This document shows, piece after piece, positions 1 through 7,308 of a stretch of 49,319 nucleotides of DNA. The first letter of the stretch is position 1, and each line of letters starts with the position of its first letter. The notes beneath the pieces are model-generated. The model searched no databases, had not been told where the DNA came from, and saw only the letters and a program-made list of their open reading frames with translations. Location of the stretch: assembly GCF_004363305.1 (NCBI RefSeq), contig NZ_SNZA01000009.1, positions 1-49,319 of the forward strand, written 5' to 3'. Position numbers and translations under genes: made by a program. The stretch comes from Marinomonas communis. GTDB lineage: Bacteria; Pseudomonadota; Gammaproteobacteria; Pseudomonadales; Marinomonadaceae.

Positions 1-93
1 AACCACCTGATCCCATCCCGAACTCAGAAGTGAAAAGCGCCATCGCCGATGGTAGTGTGGGAGATCCCATGTGAGAGTAGGTCGTCGTCAAGC
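1..93 (+). rRNA. rrf: 5S ribosomal RNA, 3' part
   Basis: The first bases read as the 3' three quarters of a bacterial 5S rRNA: the conserved run around 'cccatcccgaactcagaagtg', then the helix with 'gatggtagtgtgggag' and the 3' stem ending near position 93. The 5' end lies outside the window. An intrinsic terminator follows at once, as expected for the last gene of an rRNA operon. The exact 3' end is an estimate. Confidence 0.93.
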
Positions 94-104
94 TTTTAAT
101 TAAG

Positions 105-138
105 AAGCCCTGATCGCTAACGCGGTCAGGGCTTTTTT
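105..138 (+). terminator. Intrinsic terminator after 5S rRNA
   Basis: A GC-rich stem (AGCCCTGA.CGC paired with GCG.TCAGGGCT, short TAAC loop) is followed by a run of six T. It sits 12 bases after the 5S end and would end the rRNA operon transcript. Confidence 0.9.
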
Positions 139-190
139 GCGTCCGTCGAAAATGCCTCGCCTTGATCCCCCGATAGCAAAACCTTAGCTA

Positions 191-256
191 AGGGGTCAGA
201 TCCCTAGACTGACTGCAGTGATCTGAAACTGATGTACGTACAGGGATCTGACCCCT
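191..256. repeat. 15-bp perfect inverted repeat, REP-like
   Basis: AGGGGTCAGATCCCT (191-205) is repeated in perfect inverted form as AGGGATCTGACCCCT (242-256), with a 36-bp spacer. Arms with GGGGTCAGATCCC are reminiscent of REP-type units scattered through gammaproteobacterial genomes, often tied to RAYT transposases. No transposase gene is next to it here. It does not look like a terminator, because no T run follows. Confidence 0.6.
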
Positions 257-324
257 GAGGGTCAAATGGCGATAGCGAGAAGTCATAAAATTGGAAGCAG
301 ATGCGCGCGCAAGTGAGCTAAAAC

Positions 325-1131
325 TTAGCTACTCAATAGATTCAATGCTCTTCCTGCTTCAACATTAGCCTGAGCTTGTACTGAAACGGATGAGCGCTCA
401 AGGATGTCAGCAGCAACTTGCTGACTTATCGTTGCGGCAAAGTCCGCATCTTCAATACGGGAGCGTGCAGCAGATTCGTTCACTTGATTTTCAAGCAAAG
501 CATCTATTCGGCTGCTAAAAGCATTCTGAGTCGCTCCATAATCCGCTTGAAGGGAATCAATACTTTCAATGCTGCTGTCTACTGCCTCGATTGCTGTATT
601 TAAGGTAGAGGGTTCAGTAACATCAAATGAGAAAAGCCCATCAGAAGATAAGATGGAATTCAGGTCTGACGTCGGTATTCCTATTGTATTCTCAGCTTCT
701 GCTCCAACTTGGAATTCTAAAGTACTCGTATCGGATAATAACTCTTGCCCAGCGAAGGTTGTCGAGCCGATCGTATTCTGTATGTTTTCAATTAAAGCAT
801 TAGCTTGCTGCTGGAGAGCTTGTCTGTCTGAGTCTGAGTAAATCCCATTTCCAGCTTGAACAGCCAGTTCACGTAAAGAAGACAAATCATTTGTTATAGA
901 TTCAAGGCCTCCCTGTGCAATCTGAGTGACTGATATGCCAGACATACTGTTTGCGATTGCCTGGCCATTACCATCGATTTGGCTGGTTAAACGATTGGCA
1001 ATTTGTAATCCTGCAGCATCCTCTGCGGCACTATTAATACGTTGGCCACTTGCAAGGCTTGACTGTGTAGAGTTAAGCGACTGAGTGGCCGCCGCATTTA
1101 CATAATTTGAACCAATGTTGTTAATACTCAT
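325..1131 (-). CDS. Short flagellin
   Basis: The 268-residue protein is a flagellin, the secreted subunit of the flagellar filament. The N-terminal D0/D1 region (about 1-140) has the typical start MSINNIGSNYVNAA, 'LASGQRINSAAEDAAGLQIANRL' type heptads and 'DLSSLRELAVQAGNG'. The C-terminal D1/D0 region (about 185-268) has 'ARSRIEDADFA' and ends 'ALNLLSS'. Only about 45 residues separate the two, so the variable outer domains are almost absent; many flagellins are much longer. No other flagellar gene is nearby. An AAGG ribosome site precedes the ATG at 1131. I could not see a clear sigma-28 promoter upstream. Confidence 0.9.
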   Translation of the reverse strand: MSINNIGSNYVNAAATQSLNSTQSSLASGQRINSAAEDAAGLQIANRLTSQIDGNGQAIANSMSGISVTQIAQGGLESITNDLSSLRELAVQAGNGIYSDSDRQALQQQANALIENIQNTIGSTTFAGQELLSDTSTLEFQVGAEAENTIGIPTSDLNSILSSDGLFSFDVTEPSTLNTAIEAVDSSIESIDSLQADYGATQNAFSSRIDALLENQVNESAARSRIEDADFAATISQQVAADILERSSVSVQAQANVEAGRALNLLSS

Positions 1132-1261
1132 GAGATGACCTTTCCGATCTGAAGCGGAAGTTGTGATTGCCTCCTTTGAGTATAGTCTTCAATTCAGTAG
1201 ATTAAAAATTGACCTATCTTGTTTTTTTATGGGTTCCTGCGATAGAACGCTGCAAGCTAAA

Positions 1262-2161
1262 TCATGATGGACAATGTGCTGTGGTTTTTACAAACGCCTT
1301 CTTTAGTGCCATTGGTGCGGCAAAAGAGCTGCCTTTGATTGGCGGCCAAGTTGCCTTAGGGAGTTGTGTCTTATCGCTACTGGTTAGAGCTGAGATGGGG
1401 ATGTCTTGGCATCCATCACCGTCTACATCGTAACCTAGGGGTACACCGTTGCTGTCATCAAGGCGTATAAATTGATAAGCAGCTTGTTCGTATGTGTCCA
1501 CAAAGACATTGTCAGAAATGAAATAGTTGAGCTCTTTCTCCGCTGCTCCAACAGTCGTAACGCCTTTTGCAAAAGACAAAGTATTGATCGCTCTTGAACC
1601 ACTGTTTCCTGCGATTGTGAAGACTTGTACCCCTTTATCCGTCAATGCTTCAAGGGCTTTAATGACTAGATAAGTGTCGTGCCAACTTGGATTTTCTTCG
1701 CCCCATTGGCGAATCGTTTCTATGTATTTTTCTCTATGTTTTCTACTTAGTGGTTGATCAAATGCACTGATGAGGGTTGAAGACTCCCACGACAATACAA
1801 GAGAATCTATTGGTGTTCGATCAAAGCGATCATTAATGCTATTGATGGCCATTAGAATCTCTTTCATAGGGCTGCGTTGTCCAGCGAGTGGATATCTTAA
1901 AAAAACAAAGCTTGGATCATTTGCGATGAGCTGTACCATATCACCGTGGTAATATGCTTCTTTTTGGTAGTCTTTATCTATATCAACAACGCCATACATC
2001 CAACGGTGCTGTGTCTTGTCATCCTCAGATTCGAATGCTTCCATCGGAGGATAAAAACGATCGATGATGGCGACGTAGTAATAGCTTTTCTGTTCTTGAC
2101 TGGATACGTTCCACGTTAAAGCGAGAATCAAGCATGAAAGCAATAGTCTAATGAACTTCAT
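1262..2161 (-). CDS. Small secreted subtilisin-like (S8) protein
   Basis: The 299-residue protein begins with a signal peptide (about 1-21, hydrophobic LLLSCLILALTW). After that it carries subtilisin landmarks in the right order: D34 in 'VAIIDRF', H72 in 'YYHGDMV', N186 in 'IAGNSG' (oxyanion position), and S279 in 'KGSSFAAPMA'. This is the order of the S8 serine protease family. The rest is weakly similar to typical members, and there is no obvious propeptide. A Ca-binding-like 'DVDGDGCQD' lies at about 245-253. It is probably an exported protease or a diverged relative. It shares a strand with the flagellin but is separated by 130 bp. Activity is inferred from the triad only. Confidence 0.7.
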   Translation of the reverse strand: MKFIRLLLSCLILALTWNVSSQEQKSYYYVAIIDRFYPPMEAFESEDDKTQHRWMYGVVDIDKDYQKEAYYHGDMVQLIANDPSFVFLRYPLAGQRSPMKEILMAINSINDRFDRTPIDSLVLSWESSTLISAFDQPLSRKHREKYIETIRQWGEENPSWHDTYLVIKALEALTDKGVQVFTIAGNSGSRAINTLSFAKGVTTVGAAEKELNYFISDNVFVDTYEQAAYQFIRLDDSNGVPLGYDVDGDGCQDIPISALTSSDKTQLPKATWPPIKGSSFAAPMALKKAFVKTTAHCPS

Positions 2162-2247
2162 ATGGGCTCTCCCTCGGTTTTAAAAAGGTAGTCAGAGAGC
2201 ACGGATGTGCTGTGGTATGAAACAGGTGTCTTACATAAGCTTTGTCA

Positions 2248-2279
2248 CACATTGAAAATTTCTCCATGTTTTCAATGTG
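2248..2279. promoter_or_regulatory. Palindromic operator candidate
   Basis: CACATTGAAAA (2248-2258) and TTTTCAATGTG (2269-2279) form a perfect 11-bp inverted repeat with a 10-bp spacer. An outer GTCAC/GTGAC pair lies at 2244-2248 and 2288-2292. It lies between the divergent genes at 2161 (minus strand) and 2427 (plus strand). The 265-bp gap 2162-2426 holds nothing else that I recognise. The symmetry suggests a binding site for a dimeric regulator; the factor is unknown. Confidence 0.5.
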
Positions 2280-2426
2280 AATATTTTGTGACGATATGTA
2301 TAACCTTTGATGAATTTTGTCGTTAGTTCAGGTTCAAACGTGTATTTACAAAGCGCTCCGAGCTTTTATTGTCTAAGTTAAAAATAAGGTCTAAACCAAG
2401 GCTATTGATAGCCAAGGTGGAAAAGT

Positions 2427-2903
2427 ATGTTCAAACGTTTATTTTCAAGAACAAAGAAAGAAGCTCTATCGAGTACACCAAATCGAAATATTAAGCCCAT
2501 GGAGCATAATCGTGGGGAGATGTCTCGTCTGATCGAGTCTATCCAAATGAATAACCCTGATTGCGATGTGCTTAATGTAGAGGAGCTGCAACAAAAATTT
2601 AATCAGTTCGTTGCTCAAAACAAATTAGGTACCGATTTAAAGACTGATTACATCAGTCATTGTTCTCCTGAGAAGTTACAACGCTTATTGGAATCAGGTT
2701 ACTATGGTTCGACCATTAAAAATGGTATCAAGAAGATAGAAGCTTCAGATCATGAGTTTTCTTGGTCATCTGACAAAGACGTCGTAGGTTCCCTTTTCAT
2801 GGATAGAGGTTTCTTTATCTTAGTGAGAGCTGTTAATCGTAAGTCAGGATTTACGCGTCGTTGGGTGTTTGATATGTACCTAGCAACTAAGCACTTTGCT
2901 TAA
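2427..2903 (+). CDS. Unknown protein, 158 aa
   Basis: I do not recognise this protein. It starts with a basic, positively charged stretch (MFKRLFSRTKK), has no membrane segment, and looks soluble with mixed alpha/beta character. The C-terminal half is rich in aromatic and charged residues (about 'FILVRAVNRKSGFTRRW'). A GGTGG-like ribosome site lies just before the ATG. It ends 15 bp before the kinase-like gene at 2919 and is probably cotranscribed with it. Confidence 0.7.
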   Translation: MFKRLFSRTKKEALSSTPNRNIKPMEHNRGEMSRLIESIQMNNPDCDVLNVEELQQKFNQFVAQNKLGTDLKTDYISHCSPEKLQRLLESGYYGSTIKNGIKKIEASDHEFSWSSDKDVVGSLFMDRGFFILVRAVNRKSGFTRRWVFDMYLATKHFA

Positions 2904-2918
2904 CCTTTTGATGTAAAT

Positions 2919-3920
2919 ATGTCTGTTCTCGCGCCTGAGTTTTTTATTAAACATTTCCTTAATGCTGATTACGTAGAAAAGTCCGAAACGATCCAATCTC
3001 TATGGAGCGGTTATGGTCATATATCCCGTTATCATGTTGAACATCGAGGGAATCGCTCGAGTGTTATCTTAAAAGCAATCGATTGGAAGGCTACTGCCAA
3101 ACACCCTCGTGGCTGGCAATCCGACCTAGCACATCAACGTAAGGTAACTTCCTATCAGGTCGAGATGGATTGGTACAAGAACTGGTCAAGAGACACCCAA
3201 CATTCGATTAGGATTCCAAACTTTTTATCTAGTTTGGAACAAGAGTCTGCCGTTTATTTGTTGTTAGAAGACCTTGATGCCAGTGGCTTTCATGTGCGTT
3301 GTGCATCTCTTGAATCTCATCAAGCCAGTACCGTATTACATTGGTTAGCTAGTCTTCATGCCCATTACTTAGTGATCACCCCCAATGTAGATTGGCCTAA
3401 AGGGCTTTGGCCCCAAGGCACCTATTGGCATTTAGCAACGCGTCCAGATGAGTGGCAAGCCATGGCAGAAGGTCTGTTAAAACAGAGTGCACAGCGGCTC
3501 GATGACGCTATTAGAACCTGCTCGTATCAAACGTTGGTGCATGGCGATGCGAAGGTGGCGAACTTTTGTTTCAACGAGGACTTATCCGATGTGGCGGCGG
3601 TAGACTTCCAGTACATTGGCCGCGGCATTGGTGTTCAAGATTTAGCGTATTTCTTGGGTAGTTGCTTAAGCGAAGCACAGCTCGAAGCAGATATCGATTA
3701 TTTACTAGATATCTATTTTAGTGAACTGGCCCGTTGCATTATTGCTCGAGGAGAGTCGCCAGACTTGGCTGAATCCGTGACACAAGCATGGTATCGACTG
3801 TTCCCTGTAGCATGGGCAGACTTCCATCGCTTTATCATGGGGTGGTGTCCAACCCACCACAAAAATACCAGCTTTAGCCAGCGCATAACACAAATAGGCT
3901 TAGACCAAGTAAGCCTTTAA
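2919..3920 (+). CDS. APH/EcKL-type small-molecule kinase
   Basis: The 333-residue protein has the aminoglycoside-phosphotransferase-like kinase fold. A nucleotide-lobe segment has 'VYLLLEDLDASGF' near residues 109-121. The catalytic loop is 'LVHGDAKVANFCF' (about 206-218), followed by the metal-binding 'VAAVDFQYIGRGIGVQDLAYFLG'. The 'HGD.K..N...D' pattern, the DFQ form and the DLAYFL ending are closer to the ecdysteroid/choline kinase-like (DUF1679/EcKL) branch than to resistance enzymes. The natural substrate cannot be read from the sequence. The ATG at 2919 has only a weak ribosome site. The stop codon overlaps that of hrpB, on the other strand, at 3917-3920. Confidence 0.8.
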   Translation: MSVLAPEFFIKHFLNADYVEKSETIQSLWSGYGHISRYHVEHRGNRSSVILKAIDWKATAKHPRGWQSDLAHQRKVTSYQVEMDWYKNWSRDTQHSIRIPNFLSSLEQESAVYLLLEDLDASGFHVRCASLESHQASTVLHWLASLHAHYLVITPNVDWPKGLWPQGTYWHLATRPDEWQAMAEGLLKQSAQRLDDAIRTCSYQTLVHGDAKVANFCFNEDLSDVAAVDFQYIGRGIGVQDLAYFLGSCLSEAQLEADIDYLLDIYFSELARCIIARGESPDLAESVTQAWYRLFPVAWADFHRFIMGWCPTHHKNTSFSQRITQIGLDQVSL

Positions 3921-6379
3921 CTATTTCGAAGTGCACGGTTAGTTTTTGCTGTGGCTTCCGCGGTTAATGGGTTTTCTGGCCAAGGATGCTTAGGGTATCT
4001 ACCTCGCATTTCTTTACGAACGTCTGGGTAAGCTTCTTTCCAAAAAAATGCTAAGTCCATGGTGACAGCCAAAGGGCGTTGAGCAGGCGATAGCAGTTCA
4101 ATTTTTACCGTCTGCCCTGCGATCATAGGGCTTTGCGTTTCGCCAAACATTTCTTGTAGTTTAACGCGAATGACAGGCTGCTCGCCTTGGTAATCCACTT
4201 TTATATTTGAGCCGGATGCCACGGGAATACGAATCGGTAATGTCTGTAAACTTTGTTGTTGTGGCCAATCTAGTAATGCCATTAAAGGGTCTAGTATAGA
4301 AAGCTTCTCTAACTGCTGAATGCGCTTCACGCCCGTTAAAAAAGGCCCTAGCCAATCCTCTAAACGTTCTAGCAAACACTCGTCCGACGCATCCGGCATT
4401 GATGGGTCAAGGTGTCGATGGGCAAATTGAATACGGGCACGAAGGGCTAGGCTGTCCTCGTCCCAATTTAACACGTGTAAGCCTTGTTGGCGGATATAGT
4501 GACAAGTTGCCATGGTTACGGCGCTGTCTGGTAAATGACTAAGGCGCTCCTGCTTGAGTTTTAGCTTGCCCAGCCAAGTCTCTGCAGCACCAACCAAACC
4601 ACCGCTGGCTTTATCCCATTCACAGCGTTCAATAATTTCAATTTGATCGGCCAGAGCTTGTTCTAATTCGTTTAACGAAATAGGGCAGGTTAGATAGAGC
4701 CAATCCGCATCCCGCTCCGCATGACCACCGAGCTCCAACGCGATCAGAAAATCACTATTAGCATTCGAATCATGGTTAGCGAGCAGGGCTTGTCGGCCAT
4801 TGCTCAACTTAAATAAGGTTTCACCTCCCTGTTGGCGTTGACGCATCGCGATACGATCAGGAAAGGCGGTGGCCAAACAGGCGGCTAAAGAGAATGATCT
4901 ATCGGACTTATTATTAGGCAAATGTCGCTGCAAAGCGTTGATCGAGCGTTGCCAAGCTTTGCCTTTGGTCGCATAGGTAATAGCGTTGTGTAGGTTGGAG
5001 TCTTGGTGTTGTTTCGATACACCTTCGTAAAGTAACGCGGCTGCTTCTAAGGCTGATTGAGCCTCCCCACGTCGGCTTGCTTCGAGTAGCAAGCGCGCCA
5101 AACGCGGCGGTAAAGGCATACTTGCCAGCGCTTCTCCATCCGCGGTCAGAGCGAGGCTGTCGCTTGTTTCCAGCAAGCCTAACTGTGTTAACAAGCTTTT
5201 TGCCTGTTGCCAATGGGCTAATGGCGGCAAGCTAATCCAATCTAACTCTTCACGCTCTTGTACCCCCCAACGAGCCACATCCATCACTAGATGACTTAGA
5301 TCTTCTAGCTCGATCTGTGGTGCGTTATGGGCTGCTAGACGGTGTTGTTGCTCTTCTGACCACCAACGGTAACAGACACCGGCTTGCAAACGTCCCGCAC
5401 GCCCCGCTCGTTGAATGGTTTCAGCTTGGGAAGCACGACGAGTATGCAAACGTGTGGTGGCGGTTTTGGCATCAAAACGGGCTTCGCGAGAGAGGCCAGA
5501 ATCAATCACAACACGAATGCCTTCGATGGTTAAACTGGTCTGGGCGATGCTGGTTGCGAGCACCACTTTTCTTTGTTTTTCTAGAGCGGGTGCAATGACC
5601 TTTTCTTGCTCTGCCACGCTCATATCACCAAAGAGAGACAACAATTCGGTGTTATCGGGCAGTTGATTTTCTAACAGGCTTTGTACTGTGCGGATTTCAC
5701 GCTGACCAGGCAAAAACACGAGAATCGATCCGTCTTCTTCGCGCAACGCTTGTTGAACCTGCTTGGCAATTTGCAGAGATACGTCCTGCTGTTTCAATGC
5801 TAGGTTAGCGTAACGCATGGTGATCGGAAATTGTCGCCCTTCACAAATAATAGGCTCGCAATGCAGCAGTTCCGTTAAGCGTTCGCTATCCAGTGTCGCG
5901 GACATGACTAAGAGTTTAAGGGGATCATCTTCACGAAACAGTTCCCGCGCTTGTAGACTCAAAGCAAAGGCGAGATCAGAGTGTAAATTGCGCTCATGAA
6001 ATTCATCAAAAATGATTAATGCGACGTCATCTAAGCTCGGATCATCTTGCAACATACGGGTGAGAATTCCCTCTGTCACGACTAAGATTTGAGTATTAGC
6101 GCTTTGTTTGCCTTCTTGGCGGATCTGGTAACCAACACGTTGACCTAAGGGTTCGCCTAGCTGGTCTGCTAGACGCTTAGCGGCTGACTTAGCGGCAAGG
6201 CGACGCGGTTCGAGCATGACGATTTTGCGCTGACCAAGCCAATTCGCATCCAGAAAAGCAAGTGGCACGGCTGTGGTTTTACCTGCCCCAGGTGCTGCTT
6301 CTAAAATAGCTTCATGGTGCTGATTTAACTGTGATTGCAGCGCTGGGATGGTAGAGTAAATAGGTAAAACAGTCGTCAT
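3917..6379 (-). CDS. hrpB: ATP-dependent helicase HrpB
   Basis: The 820-residue protein is a DEAH/RHA-family helicase of the HrpB type. Motif I is 'EAAPGAGKTTAVPLAFL' (about 28-44), motif II is 'DEFHERN' and motif III is 'VMSATLD'. The second RecA domain has 'VVLATSIAQTSLTIEGIRVVIDSGLSREARFD' features and the 'QRAGRAGRLQAGVCYRW' motif VI. The C-terminal HrpB domain ends 'LTAEATAKTNRAL', with the family's 'RYPKHPWPENPL' signature. Length and domain order match the family (about 810-820 residues). The cellular role of HrpB is poorly defined; an RNA-directed helicase is the usual reading. It is a single gene, tail-to-tail with the kinase-like gene. Confidence 0.96.
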   Translation of the reverse strand: MTTVLPIYSTIPALQSQLNQHHEAILEAAPGAGKTTAVPLAFLDANWLGQRKIVMLEPRRLAAKSAAKRLADQLGEPLGQRVGYQIRQEGKQSANTQILVVTEGILTRMLQDDPSLDDVALIIFDEFHERNLHSDLAFALSLQARELFREDDPLKLLVMSATLDSERLTELLHCEPIICEGRQFPITMRYANLALKQQDVSLQIAKQVQQALREEDGSILVFLPGQREIRTVQSLLENQLPDNTELLSLFGDMSVAEQEKVIAPALEKQRKVVLATSIAQTSLTIEGIRVVIDSGLSREARFDAKTATTRLHTRRASQAETIQRAGRAGRLQAGVCYRWWSEEQQHRLAAHNAPQIELEDLSHLVMDVARWGVQEREELDWISLPPLAHWQQAKSLLTQLGLLETSDSLALTADGEALASMPLPPRLARLLLEASRRGEAQSALEAAALLYEGVSKQHQDSNLHNAITYATKGKAWQRSINALQRHLPNNKSDRSFSLAACLATAFPDRIAMRQRQQGGETLFKLSNGRQALLANHDSNANSDFLIALELGGHAERDADWLYLTCPISLNELEQALADQIEIIERCEWDKASGGLVGAAETWLGKLKLKQERLSHLPDSAVTMATCHYIRQQGLHVLNWDEDSLALRARIQFAHRHLDPSMPDASDECLLERLEDWLGPFLTGVKRIQQLEKLSILDPLMALLDWPQQQSLQTLPIRIPVASGSNIKVDYQGEQPVIRVKLQEMFGETQSPMIAGQTVKIELLSPAQRPLAVTMDLAFFWKEAYPDVRKEMRGRYPKHPWPENPLTAEATAKTNRALRNS

Positions 6380-6477
6380 GTGAATCCCCTGTAACGATGC
6401 TCACATAATAACGATATTTGTTTTAACTTTCAGGATATATAAGGCAGAAGCGGAAAGGACATAGGAGCTTTCAGGCA

Positions 6478-6498
6478 TTGTTAATGGTGTGTTAACAA
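6478..6498. promoter_or_regulatory. Inverted repeat upstream of the response regulator
   Basis: TTGTTAA (6478-6484) and TTAACAA (6492-6498) form a perfect 7-bp inverted repeat with a 7-bp spacer. It lies 73 bp before the ATG of the response regulator. It could be an operator for autoregulation or for another regulator; only the symmetry supports this. Confidence 0.35.
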
Positions 6499-6570
6499 AA
6501 GCATGATAAAGATCTTCTAGCACATACCGCCTCCGCTAAATTAATAAAAAATATAAGGATAGAGAACGGC

Positions 6571-7308
6571 ATGAACGAACTCGGTAAGAAAACCCTGTTA
6601 ATCGTTGATGATGAGCCAGATATTCGACACTTGCTATGCGATGCGTTAGCTCAAAAAGGCTATCAAGCATTGGATGCGCAAAATGGCGAGCATATGTGGC
6701 GTTGCTTGGAAAAGCAGCCTGTTGATTTAGTGCTAATGGATTTATACCTACAGGAGGAAGATGGGCTTCAACTGGCTAGGGAAGTGCGAGAACGCTTTCA
6801 TGACATGCCGATTATGATGCTCACTGGTAAAGGGGATGAAACCGATAGAATCCTTGGTCTAGAGTTGGCTGCGGATGACTACATGATGAAGCCATTTAAT
6901 TTGCGAGAGCTGACCGCTCGCATTCATGCACTGCTACGACGCAGTGCCCGCCAAGCACCAACACAGCCGATCAATACGGATCATGACTGTCTCTATTTCG
7001 GTAAGTGGACATTAGACCTGACCTCGCGACAGCTTCGTGATCAGCAGGGAGAAGAGGTGATTCTTACTCTAGGAGAGTTCTCTTTACTCGAAACACTTGC
7101 CACGCGCCCGGACCGCGTTCTGACGCGAGAACAAATTATTGATTTAAGCCGTGGACTGGAGACAGAAGTATTTGATCGCACCGTCGACGTATTGATTCTA
7201 CGCTTACGTCGTAAATTGGAAGCTAACCCCAAAGCACCGGAATTTATCAAAACACAGCGTGGTCTGGGCTATTTATTTAATGGTCCAGTGGCCAAGAGTG
7301 TGAGCTAA
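6571..7308 (+). CDS. OmpR-family response regulator
   Basis: The 245-residue protein has an N-terminal receiver domain (about 7-120): acidic pocket 'VDDEPD', phosphoacceptor D57 in 'LVLMDLYL', the Thr in 'MMLTGKGDE' and K in 'MMKPFNLREL'. A winged-helix DNA-binding domain follows (about 145-240), with 'VDVLILRLRRKLE' and the ending 'KTQRGLGYLF'. It is the cytoplasmic partner of the kinase encoded next, whose ATG overlaps this stop codon by one base (TAATG). The neighbouring sugar transporter genes are the most likely targets, by position. An AAGGATAG ribosome site precedes the ATG. Confidence 0.95.
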   Translation: MNELGKKTLLIVDDEPDIRHLLCDALAQKGYQALDAQNGEHMWRCLEKQPVDLVLMDLYLQEEDGLQLAREVRERFHDMPIMMLTGKGDETDRILGLELAADDYMMKPFNLRELTARIHALLRRSARQAPTQPINTDHDCLYFGKWTLDLTSRQLRDQQGEEVILTLGEFSLLETLATRPDRVLTREQIIDLSRGLETEVFDRTVDVLILRLRRKLEANPKAPEFIKTQRGLGYLFNGPVAKSVS

